Below are positions 8,338 to 17,078 of a DNA stretch of 64,000 bases, one piece after another; within the stretch, counting starts at the first letter, position 1; each line of letters opens with the position of its first letter. The notes below the pieces were generated by a model, which saw nothing but the letters and a program-made list of their open reading frames with translations, made no database searches and was not told the origin of the DNA. The stretch lies in NCBI RefSeq assembly GCF_003634705.1, contig NZ_RBWU01000004.1, positions 434,001-498,000 on the forward strand, given 5' to 3'. A program made the translations under genes and the position numbers. This DNA comes from Actinomadura pelletieri DSM 43383 (GTDB taxonomy: Bacteria; Actinomycetota; Actinomycetes; Streptosporangiales; Streptosporangiaceae).

Positions 8338-10839
8338 TCATTCGGTGGCGATGGCCTTCAGGACGTCCATGCGCCCGGCCCGCCACGCCGGCCACACCGC
8401 GGCCAGCACACCGATCACCGCGGCGACCACCAGGTACATCCCGATCGTCCCGTACGGGACGGCGAGGACCCCGAGGCCCTTGTCGGCCAGCGCGTTCTGC
8501 AGCGCCGCGCCGAACGCGACCCCGATCACGACGCCGAGCGCCGCCCCGAACAACGCGATCATGATGGACTCCAGGCGGATCATGCGGCGCAGTTGCCGGC
8601 GGGAGATCCCGATCGCGCGCAGCAGCCCGATCTCCCGGGTCCGCTCGATCACCGACAACGCCAGCGTGTTGACCACCCCGACGGCCGCGATGATCACCGA
8701 CATGACCAGCAGGATCGTCAGGAACGTCACGAACCCGTCGACCTCCTTGCGGACGTCCTCCTTCAGCGCCGCCTGGTCGAGGACCTCCAGGTCCGGGTGG
8801 TCCGCCAGCGCCGTCTGCAGCGCCGACCGCGACGCGGGGGCGTTCGCCGCCGCGTCCACCAGGATCGCGTCCACGGTCGGCTTGACCGTGTGCCGCAGGT
8901 ACGCCTGCTGGGACACCAGCCTGCTGCCGATCAGGTCGCTCTTGGCGAACACGCCCGCCACCGTCAGCCGTTCGGTCCTCCCGTCGGTGAACGTCACCGG
9001 CACCGCCGAGCCGACCTTCCAGCCGTTGTTCTTCGCGGTGTCCTCGTCCACCATGATCCCGGCCGACCCGATCGCCGTACCACCCGAAACGATCTTCAGT
9101 TTGGCGGCCTTGACGATCACGGCGGCGTCACCGGACACATACGGCGCCTTCTTCCCGGCGATCTTGGCGTCGCCCTGGTACACCGTCGACGCCGCCGCCA
9201 CCCCCGGAACCGCCTTGAGCTTCTGTTCGACACCGTCCGCGACCCCGGCCGCGCCCTGCGAGGAGACCAGGTAGTCCGCGCCGAACTGGGAGTCGATCTG
9301 GGAGTCGACCGACGCCCGCATCGTCGCGCCCAACACGTTCACCGTCGTGATCAACGCCAGGCCGATCATCAACGCGGCGGCGGTCGCCGCGGTCCGGCGC
9401 GGGTTGCGCAGCGCGTTCTGCCGGGCCAGCCGGCCCGGCGACCCCAGCAGCCGCGCCCCGGGCGCGCCCAGCACCCGCAGCACCGGCACACTGATCACCG
9501 GGGCGAGCATCGCGACACCGATGAACACCGCGAACGCGCCCGCCCCCACGGGCACCACGGCGTTGCCGCCGTCGGCGGTGAGCCCGACACCGATGAGGGC
9601 CGCGCCGGCGAGGGTCAGCAGCGACCCGAGCGCCACCCGGATCCGCATCGACCGCTGCGGCAGCGCCACATCGTCCCGCATCGCCGCCACCGGCGGGATC
9701 TTCGCGGCCCGCCGCGCCGGGAAGTACGCCGACACGACCGTCACGACGATCCCGACCACGTACGACCAGATCACCGGCGTCGCCGTGAACGTCAACCCGC
9801 CGTCGCCGGCGTCACCGACCTGCGACTGCAGCATCGTCGCCAGGCCCGCCCCGACCAGCAGCCCGAGCGTGGACCCCACGACCCCGACCGCGACGGCCTC
9901 ACCGATCACCGCCCGCGTCACCTGCGCGCGGGCCGCGCCGACCGCCCGCAGCAGCGCCAGCTCCCGGGTCCGCTGCGCCACCAGCATCGAGAACGTGTTG
10001 AAGATGATGAACGCCCCGACGAAGATCGAGATCAGCGCGAACACGAGCAGGAACGTCCGGAAGAAGTTCATCATCGCGGCGATGTCGCTCTTGGCCTCCT
10101 CCCGCAGCTCCTCCCCGGTCACGGCCTCCAGCCCGTCCGGCAGCGCCTTCGCGACCCGGTCGCGCAGCTCCGCCTGCGACGGCCCCGACGACGCCATCTC
10201 GATGTCGCTGAAATAGCCGGGCTTCAGCATCAGCCGCTGCGCCGTCGGCGTGTCGAACGCGGTGAGCGTCGCGCCCATCAGGTTCCCCGCGTCGGCCAAC
10301 CCCACGATCCGCATCCGCTGCGGCGGCCCCTGCGTGAGGACCCGCGCCGTGTCCCCGATCGACAGGTCGCCCTTCTCGGCGGTCCGCTGGTCCACGACGA
10401 TCTCGTTCGGCCCCCGCGGCGCCCGGCCCGACGCCAGGTCGTACGACTCGCCGCCGGTCCAGTTCACGCCGAGCTGCGGCGGCCCGTTCTGCGGGGTGCC
10501 GATGACCTTCCCGTCCTTGCCGACGACCGCCGCGTACCCGTTGACGTTCCCCTGCGGGTTCTTCACCCCCTCAACGCCCCGCAACGTCGTCAGGAGCGAC
10601 TCCGGCACCGGCTGCGCCGCCATCCCGTCGTCGTCGCCGTCCACGATCTTCTCGGCCCGCACGTCCACGGCCACGTTCACGCCGACCCGGCTGAACAGCT
10701 CGTCGAACTGCTTGTTCATGCTGTCGGTGAAGATCAGCGTCCCGGCCACGAACGCCACACCGAGAATCACCGACACGGCCGTCAACACCAGCCGGATCTT
10801 GTGCGCCGCGAGATTGCGGAGCGTCACCTTCCCCATCAT
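8338..10839 (-). CDS. ABC exporter permease, FtsX/MacB-type, duplicated
   Basis: This 833-residue membrane protein is built from two halves. Each half has a MacB-like periplasmic domain followed by an FtsX four-helix unit. The first helix is near residues 18-38, the FtsX segments lie around 255-375, then come a central membrane pair (about 410-465), a second large external domain and the final FtsX helices (about 690-825). The conserved RTRELALLRAVGA and RTREIGLLRAIGIS stretches mark the two FtsX cores. Its ATG overlaps the stop of the ATPase gene (ATGA), so the pair forms one transporter. Such pairs export lipids, peptides or antibiotics, or act as mechanotransmitters. The neighbouring two-component system suggests envelope-stress or drug response, but this is inference. 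Confidence 0.9.
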   Translation of the reverse strand: MMGKVTLRNLAAHKIRLVLTAVSVILGVAFVAGTLIFTDSMNKQFDELFSRVGVNVAVDVRAEKIVDGDDDGMAAQPVPESLLTTLRGVEGVKNPQGNVNGYAAVVGKDGKVIGTPQNGPPQLGVNWTGGESYDLASGRAPRGPNEIVVDQRTAEKGDLSIGDTARVLTQGPPQRMRIVGLADAGNLMGATLTAFDTPTAQRLMLKPGYFSDIEMASSGPSQAELRDRVAKALPDGLEAVTGEELREEAKSDIAAMMNFFRTFLLVFALISIFVGAFIIFNTFSMLVAQRTRELALLRAVGAARAQVTRAVIGEAVAVGVVGSTLGLLVGAGLATMLQSQVGDAGDGGLTFTATPVIWSYVVGIVVTVVSAYFPARRAAKIPPVAAMRDDVALPQRSMRIRVALGSLLTLAGAALIGVGLTADGGNAVVPVGAGAFAVFIGVAMLAPVISVPVLRVLGAPGARLLGSPGRLARQNALRNPRRTAATAAALMIGLALITTVNVLGATMRASVDSQIDSQFGADYLVSSQGAAGVADGVEQKLKAVPGVAAASTVYQGDAKIAGKKAPYVSGDAAVIVKAAKLKIVSGGTAIGSAGIMVDEDTAKNNGWKVGSAVPVTFTDGRTERLTVAGVFAKSDLIGSRLVSQQAYLRHTVKPTVDAILVDAAANAPASRSALQTALADHPDLEVLDQAALKEDVRKEVDGFVTFLTILLVMSVIIAAVGVVNTLALSVIERTREIGLLRAIGISRRQLRRMIRLESIMIALFGAALGVVIGVAFGAALQNALADKGLGVLAVPYGTIGMYLVVAAVIGVLAAVWPAWRAGRMDVLKAIATE

Positions 10840-11684
10840 CGTGCCGTGACCCCCGGCCCCTGGTCGGAACCCGCGCCCGCGGCGGCGGGCCGCGGAGCGC
10901 GGGCACCGCCCGCCTCGAAGCCCTTCATCCGCTCCAGCACCCGCTCCGCCGTCGGCCCGGCCATCGTGTCGACGATCTGCCCGTCCGTCAGGAACAGCAC
11001 CTGGTCGGCGTACGCCGCCGCGGACGGGTCATGCGTCACCATCACGATCGTCTGCCCCATCCGCCGCACCGAGTCCCGCAGGAACCCCAGCACCTCCGCG
11101 CCCGACCGCGAGTCCAGGTTCCCCGTCGGCTCGTCCGCGAAAATGATCTCGGGGCGGGCGGCGAGCGCCCGCGCGCACGCCACCCGCTGCTGCTGCCCGC
11201 CCGACAACTCCGTCGGACGGTGCTTCAACCGCGGCCGCAACCCCACCGTGTCGATCACCGCGTCCAGCCACTCCTTCTCCGGCCTACGACCCGCGATGTC
11301 CATCGGCAGCGTGATGTTCTCCAACGCCGTCAACGTCGGCACCAGGTTGAACGCCTGGAAGATGAAACCGACCTTGTCGCGCCGCAGCCGCGTCAACTGC
11401 TTGTCCTTCAACCGCGTCAGCTCGGTGTCCCCGATGAAGACCTCTCCCGAGTCGACCGAGTCCAGACCCGCCATGCAGTGCATCAGGGTCGACTTCCCCG
11501 ACCCGGACGGACCCATGATCGCGGTGAACCGGCCGCGGGGAATGCCGACCGTGACCCCGTCGAGCGCGACGACACGGGCGTCACCACGCCCGTACACCTT
11601 CGCGATCTCCACGGTCCGTGCGGCGAAGTCGCCCGCCCCGGGCGCGGTCGGCGCGCCGGCGGTCGACGGGGCGGTGTTCGTCAC
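10836..11684 (-). CDS. ABC exporter ATPase, LolD/MacB type
   Basis: From the GTG at 11684 (GGGAG 7 nt upstream) the protein has 282 residues. Walker A is GPSGSGKST, the signature is LSGGQQQRVACARAL, Walker B is IIFADEPTGNLD, and the H-loop is MVTHDPSAAAYADQ. The EPTGNLD variant is typical of MacB/LolD/FtsE-type exporters. The frame is open upstream, but that sequence is not family-like. The C-terminus has an Ala/Pro-rich tail after the ABC domain. It is coupled to the downstream permease by a 4-nt overlap. Confidence 0.93.
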   Translation of the reverse strand: MTNTAPSTAGAPTAPGAGDFAARTVEIAKVYGRGDARVVALDGVTVGIPRGRFTAIMGPSGSGKSTLMHCMAGLDSVDSGEVFIGDTELTRLKDKQLTRLRRDKVGFIFQAFNLVPTLTALENITLPMDIAGRRPEKEWLDAVIDTVGLRPRLKHRPTELSGGQQQRVACARALAARPEIIFADEPTGNLDSRSGAEVLGFLRDSVRRMGQTIVMVTHDPSAAAYADQVLFLTDGQIVDTMAGPTAERVLERMKGFEAGGARAPRPAAAGAGSDQGPGVTAR

Positions 11685-12035
11685 GTGAAACTCCCATGTG
11701 TGAGTGAGTAGAACGTTCGCGTCGTGACCGCGCCGAGCCCCCGGCGATCCGACCCTCAAAACAGTAGAAGCCCGACGATCTCCTGAGATGGCCCTGAGGA
11801 ACTGAATCGTCCGTCCACCCAGGGCAGGAGCGACCCTCCGCCGGTCGTACCAGCGGAGTAGACCCACCGCGCAGAAAGACAGGGGACGTCTCAGGGACCG
11901 AAACCCGCCCGGAACCGCCCCGCGCCCCGGCACGCGCCGCTCACCTGCACCGACACGAACGCCGGGACCTCAGGGACATCCCCGAGACCCCGGCGCCCGG
12001 CGACGCTCTCCGCGCCGCGGACGAGGCACCGCCGG
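11685..12035. other. Intergenic region upstream of the ABC exporter
   Basis: No gene is supported. It should hold the exporter promoter on the minus strand and the 3' end of the response-regulator transcript. No clean inverted repeat or terminator was found. Confidence 0.4.
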
Positions 12036-12716
12036 TCAGCTCTGACCCGGCCTGCTCAACCCCGTCTCGTACGCGTACACGACCGCCTGCACCCGGTCCC
12101 GCAGCCCCAACTTCGCCAGCACGTTCCCCACATGCGTCTTCACGGTCGTCTCGCTCACCACGAGCTCCGCCGCGATCTCCGCGTTCGACTGGCCCCGCGC
12201 CACATGCGCCAGGACCTCACGCTCCCGCTCGGTCAACGTGTCCAACCCCGGCGGCGGCGTCTGGTCCCGCACCGCCGGCAGCCGCGTCGCGAACCGGTCC
12301 AGCAGCCGCCGCGTCACCGACGGCGCCACGATCGCGTCCCCCGCCGCCACGATCCGGATCGCCTGGACGAGGTCCTCCGGCGGCGAGTCCTTCAACAGGA
12401 ACCCGCTCGCCCCCGCCCGCACCGCCTCGATCACGTACTCGTCCAGATCGAACGTCGTCAGGATCAACACCCGCGGGTCGTGCGACGCCGCGCCCTCCCG
12501 GATGATCCGCCGGGTCGCCTCGATCCCGTCCACGCCCGGCATCCGGATGTCCATCAACACCACGTCCGGCAGCAACGACCGCGTCATCTCCACCGCCGCC
12601 GCGCCGTCCCCGGCCTCACCGACCACCGCGATGTCCGGTTCCGCCTCCAGGATCAGCCGGAACCCCGTCCGCAGCAGCGGCTGGTCGTCGACGAGCAGCA
12701 CCCGTACCGCCGTCAT
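12036..12716 (-). CDS. Two-component response regulator, NarL/FixJ family
   Basis: This is a 226-residue DNA-binding regulator. The receiver domain (about 1-120) has acidic residues D10/D11, phospho-acceptor D56 in VVLMDIRMPG, the Thr in LILTTFD and Lys in FLLKDSPPE. A LuxR-type helix-turn-helix follows (about 155-215: LTEREREVLAHVARGQSNAEIAAELVVSETTVKTHVGNVLAKLGLRDRVQAVVYAYE). It is the probable partner of the histidine kinase at 13212-14435 on the same strand, but the genes are separated by 495 bp that include a minisatellite. The exporter downstream is a plausible target. Confidence 0.93.
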   Translation of the reverse strand: MTAVRVLLVDDQPLLRTGFRLILEAEPDIAVVGEAGDGAAAVEMTRSLLPDVVLMDIRMPGVDGIEATRRIIREGAASHDPRVLILTTFDLDEYVIEAVRAGASGFLLKDSPPEDLVQAIRIVAAGDAIVAPSVTRRLLDRFATRLPAVRDQTPPPGLDTLTEREREVLAHVARGQSNAEIAAELVVSETTVKTHVGNVLAKLGLRDRVQAVVYAYETGLSRPGQS

Positions 12717-13211
12717 CGCCGCGCCCCGCCCACCCGGCGCACCGGGCCGCTCCGGGACGCGCGGGGGGCCGTCCCTCCATCACAGGCCGGTCCGTTCATC
12801 GTCACCGCTCCTCGCCTCACAGCGCTCCAGCACACCCTACGGCCCCACCGGACCGCACCGCCCAGATCCCGCGACCCGAACCCTCGCCCGGACCCTGGTC
12901 CGGGCGACGGTCTGACCCCCGAGGCGGCGCACGCCCGGTGGGAGGCGGGCGACCTGCTGGTCGACATCCGGCCCGCCGCCCAGCGTGCGGACGAGGACGA
13001 AGTTGGACCCTCGCCCGGACCCTGGTCCAAACCCGGCCCGAATCTCTGCCTGGGCCTTCGCCCGGACTTTCGCCCGGACTTTCGCCCGGAGCATCGTTCG
13101 GACCTTCGCCCGGACTTTCGTTCGGACTTTCGCCCGGAGCTTCGTTCGGAGCCTTGTCCGAATCTCGCCGTCCCGGACTCACCGCCCGAACCGGCGGATC
13201 CGCGGACCATC
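12717..13211. other. Gap between kinase and response-regulator genes
   Basis: There is no convincing gene in these 495 bp. Open frames here (for example a Ser/Pro/Gly/Glu repeat frame on the minus strand) arise from the 12-bp satellite. A 21-bp exact direct repeat occurs at 12881-12901 and 13008-13028, and the satellite occupies 13056-13163. Actinomycete NarL-type kinase and regulator genes usually abut, so this looks like expansion of a formerly tight junction. Confidence 0.5.
13056..13163. repeat. 12-bp minisatellite, nine copies
   Basis: There are nine contiguous 12-bp units with consensus YTTCGCCCGGAC. The first two are almost identical, and later ones vary between CGCCC and CGTTC and end in GAC or GAG. 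It lies between the kinase and response-regulator genes and keeps all frames open. Confidence 0.85.
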
Positions 13212-14435
13212 TCACGCCTCCAACGGGAAACGCGCCCGCACCCCGAACCCGCCGCCCACCCGCGGCCCGATCTTCAACTCGCCACCGTACAGCGCCACCC
13301 GCTCGTACATGCCGACAAGCCCATGCCCCGGGTTGTCACCGTCGTCCCCCATGAACGTCGTCGTGCCCCGACCGTCGTCCTCGATCTCCACCGTCAGATC
13401 ACCGTCCCCGTAGTACAACCGCACCCACGCCCGCGCCTGCGGCCCCGCATGCTTCAACGTGTTCGTCAACGCCTCCTGGATCAGCCGGAACGCCGCCACG
13501 TCCACCCCCGGCGACGGCGGCCGCGCCTCACCCTCGATCCACAACTGCACCGACAGACCCGTCTCCCGGACGTGATCCAGCAGCTCACCGAGATCCCCCA
13601 GACCCGGCTGCGGCGCCAACTCCCGCCCCGCACGCTCCGAATCCCGGTCCGTCCGCAACACCCCCACGATCCGCCGCATCTCGCTCAACGCCGTCCGACC
13701 GACCTCCTCGATCGTCGACATCGCCTCCCGCGCGCTCCCCGGATCCCGGTCGATGATCCGCCGCGCGGCACCCGCCTGCACCGTCATCACGCTCACATGG
13801 TGCGCCACCACATCGTGCAGCTCCCGCGCGATCCGCGACCGCTCCTCGATCCGCGCCGCCCGCGCGTCGGTGCCCCGCGCCCGCTCCAGCCGCGCCGCCC
13901 GATCCTCCAACTCCGCGAAGTACGCCCGCCGCAGCCGCAGGTTCCGGCCCAGCACCCACACACCCACCACCAACGCGGCATCGGTGATCATCGTCAACGG
14001 CGACGTCGACACCGGCAACATCACCAGGAACGTCACGAAGTACACGCAGGCGACCAGCCCGCCGAGCGCGCTCTTCGCCAACCCGCGATACGCCGCCACC
14101 GTGTACACCGCCACCAGGAACGCCACCACGTCCGGCAACCCCGGCGGATACTCCAACACCGCCAACGTCAACTCACCGGCGATGATCACCAGCAGGACCG
14201 CCAGCGGGGCCCGGCGCCGCCATGTCAGCGCCAACGTCACCCCCGCGATCAGCAACGCCGCCCAAACGTCCGGGTCACGGAACCGCTCGAACTCCGGAGA
14301 CGCCGGAAGCTTCTCCAGGAACAGCTGCGGCAACCCCACGACCAGCAGCCCCACCGCGAGCAGCGCGTCCGCCGCCTGCGGACGCGCCTTGAGCCATGCG
14401 CGGATGGACAGTAGACCACTGATGCGGGGTGACAC
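13212..14435 (-). CDS. Sensor histidine kinase, NarL-partner (HisKA_3) type
   Basis: From the GTG at 14435 (AGGGTGAG just upstream) the protein has 407 residues. About five membrane segments fill residues 20-165, without a large external sensor domain. A short coiled linker (165-200) precedes the HisKA_3 dimerisation/phosphotransfer helix with phospho-acceptor His207 in SRIARELHDVVAHHVSVM. The HATPase_c domain has N box NTLKHA, DDGRGT and GHGLVGMYER. It autophosphorylates and should feed the response regulator downstream. The upstream open frame is repeat-derived and not used. Confidence 0.9.
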   Translation of the reverse strand: MSPRISGLLSIRAWLKARPQAADALLAVGLLVVGLPQLFLEKLPASPEFERFRDPDVWAALLIAGVTLALTWRRRAPLAVLLVIIAGELTLAVLEYPPGLPDVVAFLVAVYTVAAYRGLAKSALGGLVACVYFVTFLVMLPVSTSPLTMITDAALVVGVWVLGRNLRLRRAYFAELEDRAARLERARGTDARAARIEERSRIARELHDVVAHHVSVMTVQAGAARRIIDRDPGSAREAMSTIEEVGRTALSEMRRIVGVLRTDRDSERAGRELAPQPGLGDLGELLDHVRETGLSVQLWIEGEARPPSPGVDVAAFRLIQEALTNTLKHAGPQARAWVRLYYGDGDLTVEIEDDGRGTTTFMGDDGDNPGHGLVGMYERVALYGGELKIGPRVGGGFGVRARFPLEA

Positions 14436-14715
14436 GACTCTCACCCTAGGAGGTCGCACCAGGTCGTGAGCCCTCCTGGACGCCGATCCGCCGTCCTCCC
14501 CAAGGAGGACGCGCCCACGGCACCCGATCCACCCCGCGCCGAACCGCCCGGACCAGCCCCTGCCCAGCGACCGGACCAGCAGCCGGACCAGCAGCCGGAC
14601 CAGTGACCGGACCGGTGACCGGGCCGGTGCCGACACGCCCCCGTGACCAGCGGCGCACCTGACCGCGCGACCAACGGCATGACCGGAACCCCGACCCGCG
14701 ACACGACCGGAAGGA
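14436..14715. other. Intergenic region with second 12-bp satellite
   Basis: No gene is seen. It separates the kinase start from the end of the nuclease gene, both on the minus strand, and holds the satellite at 14566-14625. Confidence 0.45.
14566..14625. repeat. 12-bp minisatellite, five copies
   Basis: There are five units of AGCRRCCGGACC type (two identical AGCAGCCGGACC copies at 14578-14601). More decayed copies run to about 14690. Period and CCGG core match the arrays at 785-1463 and 13056-13163. Confidence 0.8.
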
Positions 14716-15702
14716 TCACAGATCGTCGTGTTCGCGCGCCGACCCCTCCACACCGCCCCCACCCTCGAGATCCGCCGGGGACGGGCGACCCACCGGCCCC
14801 ACCGGCAGCGGCGGGGGAGTACCCCCGAACTCCGGACACCGCTCCTTGTGGTCACACCAGTCGCACAACCGACCCGAACGCGGACGCCACTCCCCACTGT
14901 CCATCGCCCGCCGGATCGCCTCCCACAACGCCTCCACCTTCCGCTGCGTCGCCCGCAGATCCCCCTCATCGGGCTCATACCGCAACACTTCACCGTTACC
15001 GAGATACATCAACTGCAACAACCGCGGAACCCGCCCCTGCAACCTCCACAGCACCAACGCGTAGAACTTCATCTGGAACAACGCCCGAGCCTCGAAATCC
15101 GCCCGCGGCGCCGTCCCCGTCTTATAGTCCACGATCCGCACATCACCACTCGGCGCCACATCCACCCGGTCGATGTAACCCCGCAACTTCAACCCCGAAT
15201 CCAGCACCGTCTCCACGAACAACTCACGCTCCGCCGGCTCCAACCGCCGCGGATCCTCCAACTCGAAATACCGCTCCACCATCCGCCGCGCCTGCCCCAG
15301 CCACTCCGCCCGCTCCGCGTCCCCGGCCTCCCCGTCCCCGAACAACCCCGCCAACTCCGGCTCCGCCGCCAGCAGCCGCTCCCACTCCGGACCCACCAAC
15401 TCCACCGCGGCCGCCGCCGTCCGCCCACCCCGCGGAAGATCGAACAACCGCTCCAGCACCGCGTGCACCAACGTCCCCCGCGCCGCCGCCGCACTCGGCC
15501 GCTCCGGCAACCGATCGATCACCCGGAACCGATACAACAACGGACACGTCATGAAATCGCTCGCCCGCGACGGCGACAACGACCCCACCACCTCCACACC
15601 CGCAGACCCCACCGATCCCACCGACCCCGCCGACCCGGTCGCCCCCGCGCCGCCACCAGCGGACGGAACGCACGCCTCACTACCCGCCTCGGTCGTCGTC
15701 AT
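14716..15702 (-). CDS. RecB-family PD-(D/E)XK nuclease with Fe-S cysteines
   Basis: This is a 328-residue cytosolic nuclease. After a low-complexity Gly/Ala/Ser leader it has SPSRASDFMTCPLLYRF, then the RecB-nuclease motifs: His80 (GTLVHAVLERLF), Asp178/Asp181 (GYIDRVD), Asp192-x-Lys194 (IVDYKTG) and Gln210-x3-Tyr214 (QMKFY). Cys53 together with Cys280, Cys283 and Cys289 (CDWCDHKERC) forms the four-cysteine pattern that holds a 4Fe-4S cluster in AddB/Cas4-type nucleases. It carries no helicase domain. The start at 15702 has no clear RBS. Mycobacteria carry a comparable recB-like gene near the trmI/mpa region, so the placement is conserved. The role in DNA repair is inferred from the family. 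Confidence 0.85.
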   Translation of the reverse strand: MTTTEAGSEACVPSAGGGAGATGSAGSVGSVGSAGVEVVGSLSPSRASDFMTCPLLYRFRVIDRLPERPSAAAARGTLVHAVLERLFDLPRGGRTAAAAVELVGPEWERLLAAEPELAGLFGDGEAGDAERAEWLGQARRMVERYFELEDPRRLEPAERELFVETVLDSGLKLRGYIDRVDVAPSGDVRIVDYKTGTAPRADFEARALFQMKFYALVLWRLQGRVPRLLQLMYLGNGEVLRYEPDEGDLRATQRKVEALWEAIRRAMDSGEWRPRSGRLCDWCDHKERCPEFGGTPPPLPVGPVGRPSPADLEGGGGVEGSAREHDDL

Positions 15703-15793
15703 GGCACAGCACACTAGGCCACACCCCCGACGAAATCCCGCAACCCGACGCCCCCACCCCCACACCACCACCCGGCCCGCCCCACCGGGGCCG

Positions 15794-15806
15794 TAGCATC
15801 GGTAAC
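15794..15806 (+). promoter_or_regulatory. Leaderless-type promoter of the M50 protease gene
   Basis: TAGCAT at 15794-15799 lies 7 nt before the GTG start at 15807, and there is no RBS. This geometry places the transcription start at the first codon. Confidence 0.55.
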
Positions 15807-16988
15807 GTGACACACAGCGCGCCCCCGACCGAGGGCAAGACGCCCACCGGCGGCCCCGGCCACGACAACGGCCCCACCCCACGGCCCGGCCTCCTCATGG
15901 GCCGCCTCCTCGGCGTCCCCATCTACGTCTCGCCCAGCTGGTTCCTGGTCGCCGCCCTCGTCACCGTCATGTTCGAAGGACAGGTCCACGACGTCGTCGA
16001 ACGCCCCGTCAGCTACCTCGTCGCGTTCCTCTACGCCGTCCTCCTCTACGGCTCCGTCTTCGTCCACGAACTCAGCCACGCCGTCACCGCCCGCGTCTTC
16101 GGCCTCCCCGTCCGATCCGTCACCCTCCACATCCTCGGCGGCGAAACCTCCATCGAACGCGAGGCCCCCACCCCCGGACGCGAATTCCTCATCGCCTTCG
16201 CCGGCCCCCTCGTCAACCTCATCCTCGCCGGCCTCGGCCTCCTCACCCACGCCCTCCTCCCACTCCCCGACGTCGCCCTCCTCCTCGTCGACGCCCTCAC
16301 CTTCGCCAACCTCCTCGTCGGCGTCTTCAACCTCCTCCCCGGCCTCCCCCTCGACGGCGGACGCCTCGTCCGCGCCGCCGTCTGGAAGGCCACCGGACGC
16401 GCCCGCAGCGGCGCCATCATCGCCGGCTGGGTCGGCCGCGGCGTCGCCCTCGCCACCCTCGTCGCCGGCGCCTTCCTCGCCACCTACGGCACCGGCGACG
16501 ACGGCGGCATCGGCTGGCTCGCCCTCCTCTGGTCCGCCCTCGTCGCCTCCTTCATCTGGGTCGGCGCCACCCACGCCATCCGCGCCGAACACGTCCGCGA
16601 CCGCATCCCCCTCCTGTCCGCCCGCCGCCTCGCCCGCCGCGCCACCCTCGTCACCGCCGACGTCCCCCTCGCCGAAGCCGTCCGCCGCGCCCAGGAAGAC
16701 CACGCCGGCGCCATCGTCATCGCCGACCACGACGGCAAACCCCTCGGCCTCGTCAACGAGAAGGCCGTCACCGCCACCCCCCACCACCGCCGCCCCTGGG
16801 TCACCGCCGGCGACCTCTCCCGCGGCATCGACGACGACCTCACCCTCCCCGCCGACATCGCCGGCGACGACCTCATGGACGCCCTCCGCCGCGCCCCCGC
16901 CACCGAATACCTCCTCGTCGAACCCGACGGCCGCGTCTACGGCGTCCTCGCCACCGCCGACATCGACCGCGCCTTCACCGGCATCTGA
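15807..16988 (+). CDS. Site-2-type M50 metalloprotease with CBS domains
   Basis: This 393-residue membrane protease has hydrophobic helices from about residue 38 on. The zinc motif is HELSH (His87, Glu88, His91), and the third ligand is Asp183 in NLLPGLPLDGGRL. Two CBS-like modules occupy about residues 265-390 (PLLSARRLARRATLVTADVPLAEAVRRAQEDHAGAIVIAD and TEYLLVEPDGRVYGVLATADIDRAF). Family members with C-terminal CBS domains (Rip3/SpoIVFB-like) cleave within membrane substrates under control of nucleotide binding to CBS. It is next to trmI and the proteasome locus, as in other actinobacteria. No partner anti-sigma factor is in the window. Confidence 0.9.
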   Translation: MTHSAPPTEGKTPTGGPGHDNGPTPRPGLLMGRLLGVPIYVSPSWFLVAALVTVMFEGQVHDVVERPVSYLVAFLYAVLLYGSVFVHELSHAVTARVFGLPVRSVTLHILGGETSIEREAPTPGREFLIAFAGPLVNLILAGLGLLTHALLPLPDVALLLVDALTFANLLVGVFNLLPGLPLDGGRLVRAAVWKATGRARSGAIIAGWVGRGVALATLVAGAFLATYGTGDDGGIGWLALLWSALVASFIWVGATHAIRAEHVRDRIPLLSARRLARRATLVTADVPLAEAVRRAQEDHAGAIVIADHDGKPLGLVNEKAVTATPHHRRPWVTAGDLSRGIDDDLTLPADIAGDDLMDALRRAPATEYLLVEPDGRVYGVLATADIDRAFTGI

Positions 16989-17064
16989 CCCGACCACCGG
17001 CCCCCCAGACCCGACCCCGCCCGCGCCCCCACCCCGACCGGCCCGGACGTCCCACAGCCGCCGC

Positions 17065-17078
17065 TAGCCTTGACGCCC
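17065..17078 (+). promoter_or_regulatory. Leaderless-type promoter of trmI
   Basis: TAGCCT at 17065-17070 lies 8 nt before the ATG at 17079, with no RBS between. Confidence 0.5.

Noticed and set aside
7675..11688. Very long plus-strand open frame (over 1300 codons) opposite the ABC exporter genes
   Set aside because: It is Arg/Pro/Ser/His-rich with no domain, and it mirrors well-supported minus-strand ABC genes. It is a high-GC shadow.
12817..13215. Minus-strand Ser/Pro/Gly/Glu repeat protein
   Set aside because: It is produced by the 12-bp minisatellite, with no start signal and arbitrary flanks.
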